Positions 24,852 through 34,533 are shown, numbered from the stretch's first letter. The stretch: 43,168 nt of DNA from Acidobacteriaceae bacterium (GCA_027449545.1 DAIDLI010000153.1:1-43168); one strand, 5' to 3'. The notes: generated from the letters alone by a model not told the origin. Translations and numbers: made by a program.

Positions 24852-27800
24852 TCCTCACCTCCGGCAACTACGGCCGCTGTTTTTTCGTCCGGTTGGTTTT
24901 CCGTTGGGTCAGGGGGCGCAATGTTCGGCGTCTCGCCGCGGCCGGGCATGGCCGCGCGCGCCGAGTAGACGCGCCACTGGCGCTCCACGTCGTCCTGCGC
25001 ATCCTTCAGCAGTTCCTCCGCCAGTTCCGGATTGCCGCGCACCAGCATGGTGTACCGGGCCTCGCGGTACGCGTACTCCTTGAGCCGAATGGAAGGCGCC
25101 TTCGAGTCGAGCTGGAAGGGATTCTTGCCCTCGGCACGCAGGCCCGGGTTGTAGCGCATCAGCGGCCAATAGCCGGCCTGGACAGCCAGCTTCTGCTGCT
25201 CGAGCCCATGCACCAGGTCGTAGCCGTGCGCGATGCAGCTCGCATAGGCAATGATCAGCGACGGCCCCTCGTGCGCCTCGGCTTCCTGGAAGGCCTTGAT
25301 GACGTGGGTGTCGTTGGCGCCGAGCGCCACCTGGGCTACATACACCGAACCGTAGCTCACGGCCTCCATCGCCAGATCCTTGCGGCTGGTGGGCTTGCCG
25401 CTGGCAGCGAACTTTGCAACCGCTCCGCGCGGCGTGGCCTTGGAGGCCTGTCCGCCGGTGTTCGAGTAGACCTCAGTGTCCAGAACCAGCACGTTCACAT
25501 TCTTGCCGGAGCCGAGCACATGATCGAGTCCACCGAAGCCGATGTCGAATGCCCAGCCGTCGCCGCCCAGGATCCACACGCTTTTGCGGACCAGCGTATC
25601 GGCGATGGCCAGCAGGTTCTTGGCATCGGAGGAGGTGTTGCCTGCGAGCTTCTGGCGCAGCAGTTCTACGCGGGCCCGCTGCGCATCGATCTCGGCCTCG
25701 GTCTTTTGCGCGGCGCCTACCAGGCCCGCGGCCAGCTCCGGACCGATCTCGGCAGCGAGGCGCGTCACCAGCAACTCCGCGAAGACCTTCTGCTGGTCGA
25801 GAGCGGTGCGCATGCCAAAGCCGAACTCGGCGTTGTCTTCGAAGAGCGAGTTGGACCACGCGGGGCCGCGGCCCTTTGTGTTGTGGGAATAAGGCGTGGT
25901 GGGCAGGTTGCCACCGTAGATCGATGAGCAGCCGGTGGCGTTGGCAATGTAGAGCCGGTCGCCGAAGAGTTGGGTGAGCAGCTTGATATAAGCGGTTTCA
26001 CCGCAGCCCGCGCAGGCGCCGGAGAACTCGAAGAGCGGCTGCAGGAGCTGGATGTCCTTCACCTGTCCGTGCGAGAGCTTGGAGCGGTCGACCTCGGGCA
26101 GGTTGACGAAGAACTCCCAGTTCTCGCGCTCCGGCTCGCGCAGCGGCGCTTGGGGCGCCATGTTGATGGCCTTGTGGCTGGCGTCGCTCTTGCTCTTCAC
26201 CGGGCATACTTCCACGCACACCGCGCAGCCGGTGCAGTCCTCGGGCGCCACCTGCAAGGTGTAGCGCTCCTGCTCCATCGCCTTCCATTTGGGCTTGGCC
26301 CACTTGAGCGTCGCCGGGGCCTTCTCCGCGAGTTCCGGGCTGTACACCTTGGAGCGGATCACCGCGTGCGGGCAGACCATCACGCACTTGCCGCACTGGA
26401 TGCAGAGCTTCTCATCCCAAACCGGGATGAACTGCGCAATATTGCGTTTCTCCCACTGCGAAGTTCCCGAAGGGAAGGCGCCGCCGGCGGGAATGGCGCT
26501 CACCGGAAGCTGATCGCCGCGGCCCGCCGCAATCTCGCCCAGCACATCGCGCACGAACTCCGGCGCGGCCGGCGAGATGGAGGGAATCAGATCAAACTCG
26601 GAGGAGACTGCCGCGGGCACATCCACCTTCTCCAGGTGAGCCAGCGCCGCGTCCACAGCCGCAAAGTTCTTCTGCACCACAGCCTCGCCGCGCTTGCCGT
26701 AGGTCTTCTGGATGGCCTTTTTGATCTGCGCGATGGCCTCGTCGCGCGGCAGCACGCCGCTGATGGCGAAGAAGCAGGTCTGCATGATGGTGTTGATGCG
26801 CGTTCCCATCCCGGCTTCCCGCGCCACCTTGTAACCGTCGATCACGTAGAACTCGATCTTCTTGCGCAAAATCTCCTGCTGTGTGGTCCGAGGAAGGTGA
26901 CTCCACACTTCGGCGGCCGGGTACGGCGAGTTGAGCAGAAAGACGGCTCCCGGCATCGCCGCCTCCACCACGTTCATCTTTTCCAGGAAGCTGAAGTTGT
27001 GGCACGCGACGAAGCTGGCCTGCGAGATCAGATAGCTGGAGCGGATGGGATTGGGACCGAAGCGCAGGTGCGAGGTAGTCATCGAACCCGATTTCTTGGA
27101 GTCGTAGACGAAGTAGCCCTGCGCGTAGTTCGGCGTGTTGCTGCCGATGATCTTGATGGAGTTCTTGTTGGCGCCTACAGTGCCGTCGGAGCCGAGGCCG
27201 TAGAACAGCGCGCGCACGGTCTGCGGATCTTCGGTGGAGAAGGCGGGATCGTAGTCCAGGCTGGAGTGGCTAAGATCGTCGTTGATGCCGATGGTGAAGT
27301 GATTCTTGGGGGCGGCCTTGGCCAGTTCATCGAAGATGCCCTTGACCATGGCCGGCGTGAACTGCTTCGAGGACAAGCCGTAGCGCCCGCCGATGACCTT
27401 GGAAGACGCCAGCTTGCCACCGTTCTCGGCCAGAACCGTAACGATGTCCTGATAGAGAGGCTCCCCGGCAGCGCCCGGCTCTTTGCAGCGGTCCAGCGCG
27501 GCGATGGCCTTTACGGTGGCGGGCAGCGCACCCAGGAAGGCGGAGGCGTCGAAGGGGCGATACAGCCGAATCTTGAGCAGACCGACCTTCTCGCCCTGGC
27601 GCACCAGGGCATCCACGGCCTCTTCCGCAACATCAGCGCCCGAACCCATCAGGCAGATCACGCGCTCGGCATCGGGAGCGCCGTAGTAATCGAACAACCG
27701 GTAGGCACGGCCAGTCTGGGCAGCAAACCGGTCCATCACCGACTGCACGATGCCGGGCACCTTTGCATAGAACGGGGTGCACGCCTCGCGGGCCTGGAAG

Positions 27801-28477
27801 AAGACATCGGGATTCTGCGCGGAGCCGCGAATGAAGGGGCGGTCGGGCGAGAGCGCGTTCTTGCGGAACGCGATCAGATGCTCGTCGCTGACCAGAGCGC
27901 GAATGGTCTCATCGGCGATGGGCTCGATTTTGCCAATCTCATGCGAGGTGCGGAAGCCGTCGAAGAAATGGATGAAGGGAATACGCGATTCCAGCGTGGC
28001 GACCTGGGCGATCAGCGCCAGGTCTGCGACCTCCTGCACCGAGTTCGAGGCCAGCATCGCCCAGCCGGTGGAGCGGCAGGCCATCACGTCGGAGTGGTCG
28101 CCGAAGATGGAGAGCGCGTGGGTCGCAAGGGTGCGCGCGGTCACGTGCATGGTCGCCGGGGTCAATTCGCCGGCAATCTTGAACATATTGGGGATCATCA
28201 GCAGCAGGCCCTGCGAGGCGGTGAAGGTGGTGCCGAAGCACCCAGCCTGGAGCGCGCCGTGCAGTGCACCCGCGGCGCCGCCTTCGCTCTGCAGTTCCTC
28301 AACCACCGGGACGGCGCCCCAGATGTTCTTCTTGCCCTCCGAGCGCCACTGGTCGGCCCACTCGGCCATCGGCGACGAGGGAGTGATCGGGAAGATGGCG
28401 ACGACTTCGGACAGGCGATAGGCAACCGAGGCGGCGGCCTCGTTCCCATCCACAATGATGGTCTTTTGCTGGTTCAT
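24848..28477 (-). CDS. nifJ: Pyruvate:ferredoxin (flavodoxin) oxidoreductase
   Basis: The 1209-residue single-chain enzyme oxidises pyruvate and CoA to acetyl-CoA and CO2 and reduces ferredoxin or flavodoxin. Domain order is standard: the domain-I start DGNEAAASVAYRLSEVVAIF followed by PITPSSPMAEWAD; the gamma-like domain with GLGSDGTVGANKNSIKIIG; a two-cluster ferredoxin domain (Cys692/695/698/702 in CIQCGKCVMVC and Cys748/751/754/758 in CTGCAVCVEVC); and the C-terminal thiamine-diphosphate domain with GACAGCGETAY, NATGCSSIYGG, GGDGWAFDIGFGGLDHVL and TEVYSNTGGQASK. All clusters and cofactor motifs are intact. The last 20 or so residues are an acidic, low-complexity tail. Convergence with hox suggests a shared fermentative electron economy. 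Confidence 0.96.
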   Translation of the reverse strand: MNQQKTIIVDGNEAAASVAYRLSEVVAIFPITPSSPMAEWADQWRSEGKKNIWGAVPVVEELQSEGGAAGALHGALQAGCFGTTFTASQGLLLMIPNMFKIAGELTPATMHVTARTLATHALSIFGDHSDVMACRSTGWAMLASNSVQEVADLALIAQVATLESRIPFIHFFDGFRTSHEIGKIEPIADETIRALVSDEHLIAFRKNALSPDRPFIRGSAQNPDVFFQAREACTPFYAKVPGIVQSVMDRFAAQTGRAYRLFDYYGAPDAERVICLMGSGADVAEEAVDALVRQGEKVGLLKIRLYRPFDASAFLGALPATVKAIAALDRCKEPGAAGEPLYQDIVTVLAENGGKLASSKVIGGRYGLSSKQFTPAMVKGIFDELAKAAPKNHFTIGINDDLSHSSLDYDPAFSTEDPQTVRALFYGLGSDGTVGANKNSIKIIGSNTPNYAQGYFVYDSKKSGSMTTSHLRFGPNPIRSSYLISQASFVACHNFSFLEKMNVVEAAMPGAVFLLNSPYPAAEVWSHLPRTTQQEILRKKIEFYVIDGYKVAREAGMGTRINTIMQTCFFAISGVLPRDEAIAQIKKAIQKTYGKRGEAVVQKNFAAVDAALAHLEKVDVPAAVSSEFDLIPSISPAAPEFVRDVLGEIAAGRGDQLPVSAIPAGGAFPSGTSQWEKRNIAQFIPVWDEKLCIQCGKCVMVCPHAVIRSKVYSPELAEKAPATLKWAKPKWKAMEQERYTLQVAPEDCTGCAVCVEVCPVKSKSDASHKAINMAPQAPLREPERENWEFFVNLPEVDRSKLSHGQVKDIQLLQPLFEFSGACAGCGETAYIKLLTQLFGDRLYIANATGCSSIYGGNLPTTPYSHNTKGRGPAWSNSLFEDNAEFGFGMRTALDQQKVFAELLVTRLAAEIGPELAAGLVGAAQKTEAEIDAQRARVELLRQKLAGNTSSDAKNLLAIADTLVRKSVWILGGDGWAFDIGFGGLDHVLGSGKNVNVLVLDTEVYSNTGGQASKATPRGAVAKFAASGKPTSRKDLAMEAVSYGSVYVAQVALGANDTHVIKAFQEAEAHEGPSLIIAYASCIAHGYDLVHGLEQQKLAVQAGYWPLMRYNPGLRAEGKNPFQLDSKAPSIRLKEYAYREARYTMLVRGNPELAEELLKDAQDDVERQWRVYSARAAMPGRGETPNIAPPDPTENQPDEKTAAVVAGGEE

Positions 28478-28628
28478 TCGCTTTTGCCTCTGGGCGTGCT
28501 GGTACGGGATTTAAACGCCACTTTGAGTCTCGGAGGCAGGGGCCCGCAACGGCAGTGATGAGGGGCACAAACGAGGGACAGAATCTCATATTGAGGAATA
28601 TCGCTTCTCTCCGGCGTCCTTCTCTTGC

Positions 28629-30473
28629 GTGGAGTTTCCATCCACTCCCTTCCTGAGGCACAATCTTCCACAAAGCCTCTCAGAGTTTTCCTGGATTCGG
28701 CCCCAAGGAGGGACCGCGGCTACGCCGCTCCACGTCAATATCCCCGCGTACAGCGATGCCCTGGTCATGCTGGGGACAGCCGCCGTTCTTATTCCGCTCT
28801 TCCGTCGTTGGGGCGTGAATCCCGTGCTTGGCTACCTTGGAGCCGGAGCGCTGCTGGGGCCCTTCGGACTGGGCGCATTCGTGACCCGGCTGCGGCCTCT
28901 CTACTGGTTCACCATCGCCGACACCCAGAACCTGGCAGGCATCGCGGAACTGGGCATCGTCTTTCTGCTGTTCGTCGTCGGGCTGGAGCTCTCGCCGCAG
29001 CGGCTCAGGGCCCTGGGCAAGCTCGTCGGCGGCTTCGGCACGTTGCAGGTTCTGCTGTGCGCCGCTCTCATCGCGGCAGCGGTAGCGATGATGGGCCAGA
29101 CCCTCCCGGCGGCAATCATCCTCGGCGCCAGCCTCTCGCTCTCCTCCACGGCCATCGTGCTGGAACTGCTGGCCCGCGAAAGCCGCCTCTCCACCGAGGC
29201 CGGAAGAGCCACCTTCGCGGTTTTGCTGGCGCAGGATCTCGCCGCGATTCCGATCCTGATGTTTGTTTCGATCGGCGGCAGCAATACTGGCGGATCCATC
29301 GCAGTCGGTTTGCTCAAGGCGCTCCTTCAGGCGGCTATCGCCATTGCCATCATCATCGCCTTTGGCAATCTGCTGATGCGGCCGCTGTTCCGGCTGGTGG
29401 CTGCCGCAAGGTCTACCGAACTCTTTATCGCGGCAGTGCTGTTCGTGATCGTGGGAACGGGGGTCGTGGCTTACCAAGCCGGCCTCTCCATGGCATTGGG
29501 GGCGTTTATCGCCGGATTGCTGCTGGCCGAAACCGAGTTTCGCCGCGCAATTCAAGCCAGCATCGAGCCGTTCAAGGCGCTCTTGCTGGGCGTGTTTTTC
29601 TTTACGGTCGGCACCCGGGTCGACGTGCGCGACCTGGTGCGAGAACCCGCGGCCTTGATCGCCTGCGTCGTGGGCCTGATCTTGATCAAAGCCATCGTGA
29701 TTACCGGCCTGGGCAGGCTCTTCCGGCTGCCGTGGCCGGCCGCCTTCGAAACTGGGCTTCTTCTTGGTCCAGGCGGCGAATTCGCCTTCGTGGTCATCGG
29801 CATGGCAACCGATACAGCTTTGATCGGCCGTCATCTCTCCGGCTTTGCGCTCGCGGTTACCGCAGTGACGATGGCTATGACGCCGCTGCTGTCCAGCGGC
29901 GTGCGCCGCCTCTTTGCCGCCAGAGAGGCGATCGTTCCGGAGTTGCCTGCGATCCCCATCGGACGGCGGAAGAGCGCCATCGTGATCGGCTATGGCAGAG
30001 TGGGCAAGGCGGTGTGCGAGTTGCTGGCCAGAAACTCCATACCCGCAATCGCCACCGATTACGATCACACCGTTGTGGCCGAACGCGGCCGGGGATATGA
30101 GCTCTACTTCGGAGACGCCACCAACGCCGAGTTCCTGAAAGCCTGCGGCCTGGAGCGGGCTACCGGCGTGATCCTCACCATCGATTCACGCGATGCTGTT
30201 GACGCCATCGTGGCGCATGTGCGCGCCAGGCGTCCCGAGATTCCGATCATTGCCCGAGCGCGCGATCCCGAACATGCGCGCCACCTCTATCGAATGGGGG
30301 TCAGCGAGGCCGTACCTGAAACCAGCGAGGCCAGCCTGCAACTGGCAGAGGCAGCTTTGATCGGATTGGGCATGGACCCAGCCGCCGCATTCCAATCCGT
30401 GCAGCGCCGGCGGGACGAGCTTCGCGATGCCTTGCGCCTGTCGCCCTCGCCAAAGTCCAAAGCCTCGGAATAA
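28629..30473 (+). CDS. KefB/KefC-type cation:proton antiporter with TrkA-N domain
   Basis: The 614-residue protein is a CPA2-family monovalent-cation/proton antiporter. About a dozen membrane spans cover residues 45-430, with GVNPVLGYLGAGALLGP and GIVFLLFVVGLELSPQRL in the first repeat, SLSSTAIVLELLA and LAQDLAAIPILMF (the ion-site region with Gln-Asp) and GPGGEFAFVVIGMA in the second. A cytoplasmic RCK/TrkA-N domain starts near residue 450 with IVIGYGRVGKAVCELLA, an NAD(H)-binding Rossmann loop. No C-terminal RCK-C domain is clear, but the tail is alpha-helical and basic. Gating by glutathione adducts or nucleotides is possible but not shown. The GTG start at 28629 lacks a ribosome binding site, and the true start may lie up to about 45 codons downstream. 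Confidence 0.9.
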   Translation: MEFPSTPFLRHNLPQSLSEFSWIRPQGGTAATPLHVNIPAYSDALVMLGTAAVLIPLFRRWGVNPVLGYLGAGALLGPFGLGAFVTRLRPLYWFTIADTQNLAGIAELGIVFLLFVVGLELSPQRLRALGKLVGGFGTLQVLLCAALIAAAVAMMGQTLPAAIILGASLSLSSTAIVLELLARESRLSTEAGRATFAVLLAQDLAAIPILMFVSIGGSNTGGSIAVGLLKALLQAAIAIAIIIAFGNLLMRPLFRLVAAARSTELFIAAVLFVIVGTGVVAYQAGLSMALGAFIAGLLLAETEFRRAIQASIEPFKALLLGVFFFTVGTRVDVRDLVREPAALIACVVGLILIKAIVITGLGRLFRLPWPAAFETGLLLGPGGEFAFVVIGMATDTALIGRHLSGFALAVTAVTMAMTPLLSSGVRRLFAAREAIVPELPAIPIGRRKSAIVIGYGRVGKAVCELLARNSIPAIATDYDHTVVAERGRGYELYFGDATNAEFLKACGLERATGVILTIDSRDAVDAIVAHVRARRPEIPIIARARDPEHARHLYRMGVSEAVPETSEASLQLAEAALIGLGMDPAAAFQSVQRRRDELRDALRLSPSPKSKASE

Positions 30474-30491
30474 TCGCGAGCGGGCGCGAAG

Positions 30492-31460
30492 TCATCGGCA
30501 CAGGCTGTCGAGTTGCTGCTCCGGCTCCGGCGTGAAGGACGGGTAAGGCAGATGCCTGGAGTCAAGGAATTCATTCAGCAGCGAACCGCCGTCGGGAAAG
30601 CCGGTGGCTGGATCCTTGGCGTAAACGCGGTTCCGCTCCACCTTGCGAAGGTCGGTGAAGCGAAAACCCTCCTGACGCAGCATCTCCACCAGCCGGGGAA
30701 GCATGAGAGTTGTAAACGAGGTCTCGTGCAGCAGCAGCACGTTGGGGACCTCGCGGCCGAAGGCGATCTGCTCCTCCTGCCTTCCTACCCGAATGAACTC
30801 CTTCGCATTCTGCATGTAGCTCTGCTCGAGCCACGCGATGCCTGCGGTGTCGCGCTTGGCCAGGCAGCGGTTGTAAGGATCGCTCCACTCGTCGTCATTG
30901 AAGTTGAGCGTCACTTCGGCGACGTGATAGCCATGCGCCTGGAGCCAATGGCGAACGTCCTCGCGCTTGGCCACCGTATCCCCCTCTTCCAGATAGGGAA
31001 AACGGAACCAGTGCCAGTCATGTCCCTGCGCAAACTCGCGCAACACCGGCTCATCCATGGCAATCTCCCGCTCGTAGGCGGAGGCGCTGTCGCTGCTCAG
31101 CTCGGGATGCGACCAGGTGTGGTTGCCGATCCGCATGCCCTTGGCCACCCAGATACGCAGGGCTTGCTGCATGTCCGGATCCTGGTCGAGCCCCACTGCG
31201 TTCACAAAACCGTAAACGCCTTTGATGTGGTTGGCACGCAGCTCATTGGCCAGACGGGTAGCGATGGCGGCCCGCGTCTCTCCCGGGGACAATCCACCCG
31301 CCGCCGGCATGTCGTCAAAGGTGAGGGCCACCTGGGGATGAGCTTTCAGCGGTTTGAAGTGCTGCAACGGCACGCGGCGTATCACGCCAAAGTCAACGGC
31401 ACGCGCCCCCTGCGCCGCCACCGCCAGCACAATTCCACACACCAGCCAACCCAGCTTCAT
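30492..31460 (-). CDS. Exported polysaccharide deacetylase (NodB fold)
   Basis: The 322-residue protein starts with a signal peptide (MKLGWLVCGIVLAVAAQGARA) and should act in the periplasm or outside. The NodB catalytic motifs are present: VALTFDDMP with Asp49 (general base) and Asp50 (metal), GNHTWSHPEL with metal ligands His114 and His118, and FRFPYLEEGDT for the substrate groove. VLLLHETSFTTLMLPRLVEML supplies the late catalytic histidine. It removes N-acetyl or O-acetyl groups from a polysaccharide not identifiable by eye (chitin, peptidoglycan or exopolysaccharide). A GTG at 31493 would add 11 residues before the signal peptide; ATG 31460 gives the better leader. Confidence 0.88.
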   Translation of the reverse strand: MKLGWLVCGIVLAVAAQGARAVDFGVIRRVPLQHFKPLKAHPQVALTFDDMPAAGGLSPGETRAAIATRLANELRANHIKGVYGFVNAVGLDQDPDMQQALRIWVAKGMRIGNHTWSHPELSSDSASAYEREIAMDEPVLREFAQGHDWHWFRFPYLEEGDTVAKREDVRHWLQAHGYHVAEVTLNFNDDEWSDPYNRCLAKRDTAGIAWLEQSYMQNAKEFIRVGRQEEQIAFGREVPNVLLLHETSFTTLMLPRLVEMLRQEGFRFTDLRKVERNRVYAKDPATGFPDGGSLLNEFLDSRHLPYPSFTPEPEQQLDSLCR

Positions 31461-31623
31461 ACCCTGCCCAGACTCCGCCTGGAATGCACGCACCTATCAG
31501 ACGGCTCAGAACGCCGAAAGTCGCAGAACCGGATTGAGTGAAAGCGAAGACCTGGAGTAAGCCTTTCCCGCGCTCTGAAGGGGGCAGCAGAAACCGCCGC
31601 AGCGGTGGGGGAGCGGGAGGCGA

Positions 31624-34038
31624 TCACTCCTCGCGCAATAGAATGATGGGATCGACCGCCAGCGCCCGCCGCGCCGGCATCACAGCGGCCAGAGTCCCCA
31701 ACAGAAACATCGCAAGCACCACGCCTCCCAATACCACCGGGTCCTTGGGGGTGGCCTGGTAGACGATGGAGGCGAGCACCCGGGTCGCCATTACGCCCAG
31801 CACCAGTCCCGCAATCGAACCGATGGCCAGCAGGCGGAAGGCACGGCCCAGAGAGGCGCGCAGAATCTCGCGACGGCCGGCACCAAGAGCCACGCGAATC
31901 CCCAACTCCCGCAGCCGCTTGCTCACCACGTAGGACGCCATCCCAAAGATGCCGGTAACGGCCAGCATCGCGCCCAGCAGACCCAGCACCCCCAGCGCCA
32001 CCGTGGCCACCCGCGAGGCAAACAGCGCTGAATCCATCTCCTCGGGCCAGCTCCTGATGCGGATGGGCAGGGCGGAATCAAGCCCGTGAAGCGTGTTATC
32101 CAGCACCGGCGCAAGATCGGAGGGATTGCGGCTGGAGCGAACCACCAGCACCGTGTGCTGGGTCGCGTGCTGCTGGTAAGAGAAGAACATGGCCGGCATT
32201 TGTCCTTCGGTGAGGGTGTGGTATTTGCCGTCCTCGACCACACCCACCACCTCGGCCCGTTGCCCGTCCCAATACTTGAAGTGTCCGCCAATTGCCTTCT
32301 GCACCGAGCCGAAGACCTTGACCGCGAACGCCCGGTTGACCAGCGCCACCCCGGGAGCTTTCTTCGTGTCCTGGTAGGTCAGGTCGCGTCCGGCAAGCAG
32401 GCGCGTCCCGGCGGCTTGCAGGTAGCCCGGCGAAATCCGGTAGTTCATCGCGTCGGCGGCCTGATTGGTGGGCCGGAAGTCGGTGGTGGTGTCGGTGTAA
32501 ACGTAGGAATCGCCGCCGCCAAGGCCCAGCGGGGTCTGGTCGATGTAACCCGCTGCCTGAACTCCGGGAATAGCCGCAACCGCATCCAGCATGCGCCGCT
32601 GCATGGCGGTGGACTGATCGTCGTTGTAGCCGGCCATGCGCAGGTCCATCTCCGCCAGCATGGCATTCTGTGGGTTGAACCCGTAGCTGCTGTGCAGCGA
32701 ACGAGCCAGGCCGCGCACCGCCACCAGCGACGAGGTCACCAGCACCGCGCAGATGGCAATCTGCGCCACCAGCAGCAGGTCGCGAAGCGTGAAGCGCCGC
32801 AGCCCATTGCCGAAGGCTCCGGTACGAATCACCTGCCACGGGTCGGCGCGCAGGACCTGGCCCACCGGCACCAGTCCAAACAACAGTCCGCTCCCCACCG
32901 CCAGCAGCAGGGCTAGCGCATAGGTGCGTACATCCGGATTGACCGGGACATTGATGGGCACATCCGGGATCGGTTGCCACGCGCTCAGGCCGCGCAGAAG
33001 AACAATGCCACCGGCCATCCCGGCAATACCTCCCACCAGCGCGACCAGCACCGCCTCGGTGAGCAACTGCCGCACGATCAGCCTGCGTTGCGAGCCGAGC
33101 GCCAGGCGCAAAGCGATCTCCTTGGCGCGATCCGCGGCCCGGGCGGCGAACAGGCTGCCAAGATTAGCGCAGGCCGCCAGCAGAATGAGGCCGGCGAGCA
33201 GCATCAGGCCGGCCATGAAGGCCCGTGCCGGTCCGCCAAGATAGTCGCCCACCAACCCAGGCCGGGCAAGACTGAAGCGTATCCCATCGTCATCGAACGG
33301 ATAGGTCTTCGCCAGCCATGCCCCCAGGGTGTTCAGATCGGCTGCCGCCTCGCCCGGCGTCACGCCCGGCTTCAGGCGTCCAATCACAAAGGGAGAATGG
33401 CTTCCGCGGTAAATCAGCTCGTTGGACCCGTTCACCGTCGGCTGCTCCACCATCGGAATCCACATGGCCGGTGCAAAGAAGAGCTCGGTTCCACGAAACT
33501 CCGGAGGCGCCACGCCCAGAACTGTAAACGGGTGCTTGTTGATATCGATGGAGCGGCCCACCACGCCGCGATCGTCATGAAAGGTGCTGTGCCAGTACGC
33601 ATAGCTCAGGACGACGTAGGGCGCGCTGTTGATTCCCTTCTCGTCGGAAGCATGAAAGAAGCGGCCAAGGTAGGGCTGAATCCCCAGCGCGTCGAAGTAG
33701 TTTCCGCTGGCCAGGAACGGCCACGCCGTGGACGGCCGGCCGCCCGTATCCACACCCACCGCGCCGATGATCTGAAAGCAGACCAAGCTGGCAAAGCTGC
33801 GGTTGCGGTCGCGCAGATCCTTGTAGTCGGGATACGATTGCGAGGGCCACTGGAGGCGCTGCACCATATAGAGGTTCTGCGCATCCGGCACGTTGACCGG
33901 GCGCAGCACCAGCGCATTCAGCACGCTGAAGACAACGGCATTGGCGCCGATCCCCAGGGCAAGCGTCACGATGGCGGTGATGGCGTACGCGGGCGACTTG
34001 GCCAACTGCCGCACCGCCAGCTTCAGGTCGGCGAACAT
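31624..34038 (-). CDS. ADOP-family duplicated ABC permease (MacB/FtsX-like), orphan
   Basis: The 804-residue protein fits the acidobacterial duplicated orphan permease family. It opens MFADLKLAVRQLAKSPAYAI and continues TAIVTLALGIGANAVVFSVL, the family's hallmark N-terminus. Two MacB-type units follow, each a periplasmic domain plus FtsX-like helices: the first with ASGNYFDALGIQPYLGRFF and helices near residues 275-420, the second with GYLQAAGTRLLAGRDLTYQD and three helices in the last 150 residues, ending AVMPARRALAVDPIILLREE. The family is known from Acidobacteriota as large paralogous sets, usually without an adjacent ATPase, and none is here. Mechanotransmission or efflux is assumed by homology with MacB; the substrate is unknown. 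Confidence 0.92.
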   Translation of the reverse strand: MFADLKLAVRQLAKSPAYAITAIVTLALGIGANAVVFSVLNALVLRPVNVPDAQNLYMVQRLQWPSQSYPDYKDLRDRNRSFASLVCFQIIGAVGVDTGGRPSTAWPFLASGNYFDALGIQPYLGRFFHASDEKGINSAPYVVLSYAYWHSTFHDDRGVVGRSIDINKHPFTVLGVAPPEFRGTELFFAPAMWIPMVEQPTVNGSNELIYRGSHSPFVIGRLKPGVTPGEAAADLNTLGAWLAKTYPFDDDGIRFSLARPGLVGDYLGGPARAFMAGLMLLAGLILLAACANLGSLFAARAADRAKEIALRLALGSQRRLIVRQLLTEAVLVALVGGIAGMAGGIVLLRGLSAWQPIPDVPINVPVNPDVRTYALALLLAVGSGLLFGLVPVGQVLRADPWQVIRTGAFGNGLRRFTLRDLLLVAQIAICAVLVTSSLVAVRGLARSLHSSYGFNPQNAMLAEMDLRMAGYNDDQSTAMQRRMLDAVAAIPGVQAAGYIDQTPLGLGGGDSYVYTDTTTDFRPTNQAADAMNYRISPGYLQAAGTRLLAGRDLTYQDTKKAPGVALVNRAFAVKVFGSVQKAIGGHFKYWDGQRAEVVGVVEDGKYHTLTEGQMPAMFFSYQQHATQHTVLVVRSSRNPSDLAPVLDNTLHGLDSALPIRIRSWPEEMDSALFASRVATVALGVLGLLGAMLAVTGIFGMASYVVSKRLRELGIRVALGAGRREILRASLGRAFRLLAIGSIAGLVLGVMATRVLASIVYQATPKDPVVLGGVVLAMFLLGTLAAVMPARRALAVDPIILLREE

Positions 34039-34080
34039 ACTGCAACTTACGCCAAATCTTCCGCCGCAGTTCCCCGATTT

Positions 34081-34374
34081 TTACTCGGCTTGCAGCAGCC
34101 CCGCCACCAACGCCTCCCACTCGGCCTCCAGCGCGGGGCGATGGAAGCCCCGGCCGGAGCGGTTATACCAGTAGTTGGCGTTCCAGTCCGCACCTTCCTT
34201 GCGGTGCAAATAAGCATGAACGGCCATCGCCTCGGAGGTATCGAGGTCGTTGACCAGCCCGTGCGCGCGGGCCCAGTCGCCCTTGCCGTCCCACCACAAC
34301 GCTTGCAGGGGAACCGCCAGGCTGGCCGGCGGAGCGGGCGCGGAGAGCGAGGCGCGAAATGCGTCAACCGTCAT
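34081..34374 (-). CDS. Small conserved hypothetical protein
   Basis: The 97-residue soluble protein contains ALWWDGKGDWARAHGLVNDL (residues 25-44), AVHAYLHRKEGADWNANYWY (51-70) and an NRSGRGF segment. Text of this kind, 'WDG.GDW..AH......VHAYLHRKEGD..NA.YWY.R.G', is conserved in unrelated bacteria as a hypothetical family, as far as I recall, but I know no function. The tryptophan- and tyrosine-rich central part suggests a compact helical fold. It sits 42 bases upstream of the ADOP permease on the same strand, so the two may share a transcript. Confidence 0.72.
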   Translation of the reverse strand: MTVDAFRASLSAPAPPASLAVPLQALWWDGKGDWARAHGLVNDLDTSEAMAVHAYLHRKEGADWNANYWYNRSGRGFHRPALEAEWEALVAGLLQAE

Positions 34375-34519
34375 GGCTCTGTTCTAAAACATGCGCCAGG
34401 CGCCCGCAATTGGACTGAGTAGATCCTGGACACGCGCTGCTGCTCTCGTCTGCTCGGCGTCTGGGCCAGCCGGAGTCTATCTGCTTCGGCGAACAGCGAG
34501 TCGGACTCGAAGCTGTCCC

Positions 34520-34533
34520 GTGATCCATATCAC
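34520..34533. promoter_or_regulatory. CRP/FNR-family operator upstream of feoAB
   Basis: GTGATCCATATCAC is a perfect GTGAT-N4-ATCAC inverted repeat, the CRP-type core GTGA-N6-TCAC. It is the second such site in the window after the one at 18116. Its centre is 41.5 bases before the transcription start predicted from the extended -10 at 34553-34561, the classic class II activator position. Confidence 0.5.

Noticed and set aside
25970-28558. An 862-residue open frame antisense to nifJ, and a similar one at 13166-14743 antisense to the fucosidase
   Set aside because: Both are shadows of genes with intact catalytic motifs and themselves contain no recognisable domain.
28555-28570. A GTGA-N6-GCACAA sequence between nifJ and the Kef-type gene, resembling the hox and feo operators
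   Set aside because: One half-site position is broken and no TACAA-like -10 element lies at the matching distance on either strand, so I do not count it as a third site.
28588-28601. ATATT-GAGG-AATAT palindrome upstream of nifJ and the Kef-type gene
   Set aside because: Short, AT-only arms with no known regulator; it may be chance or part of a promoter.
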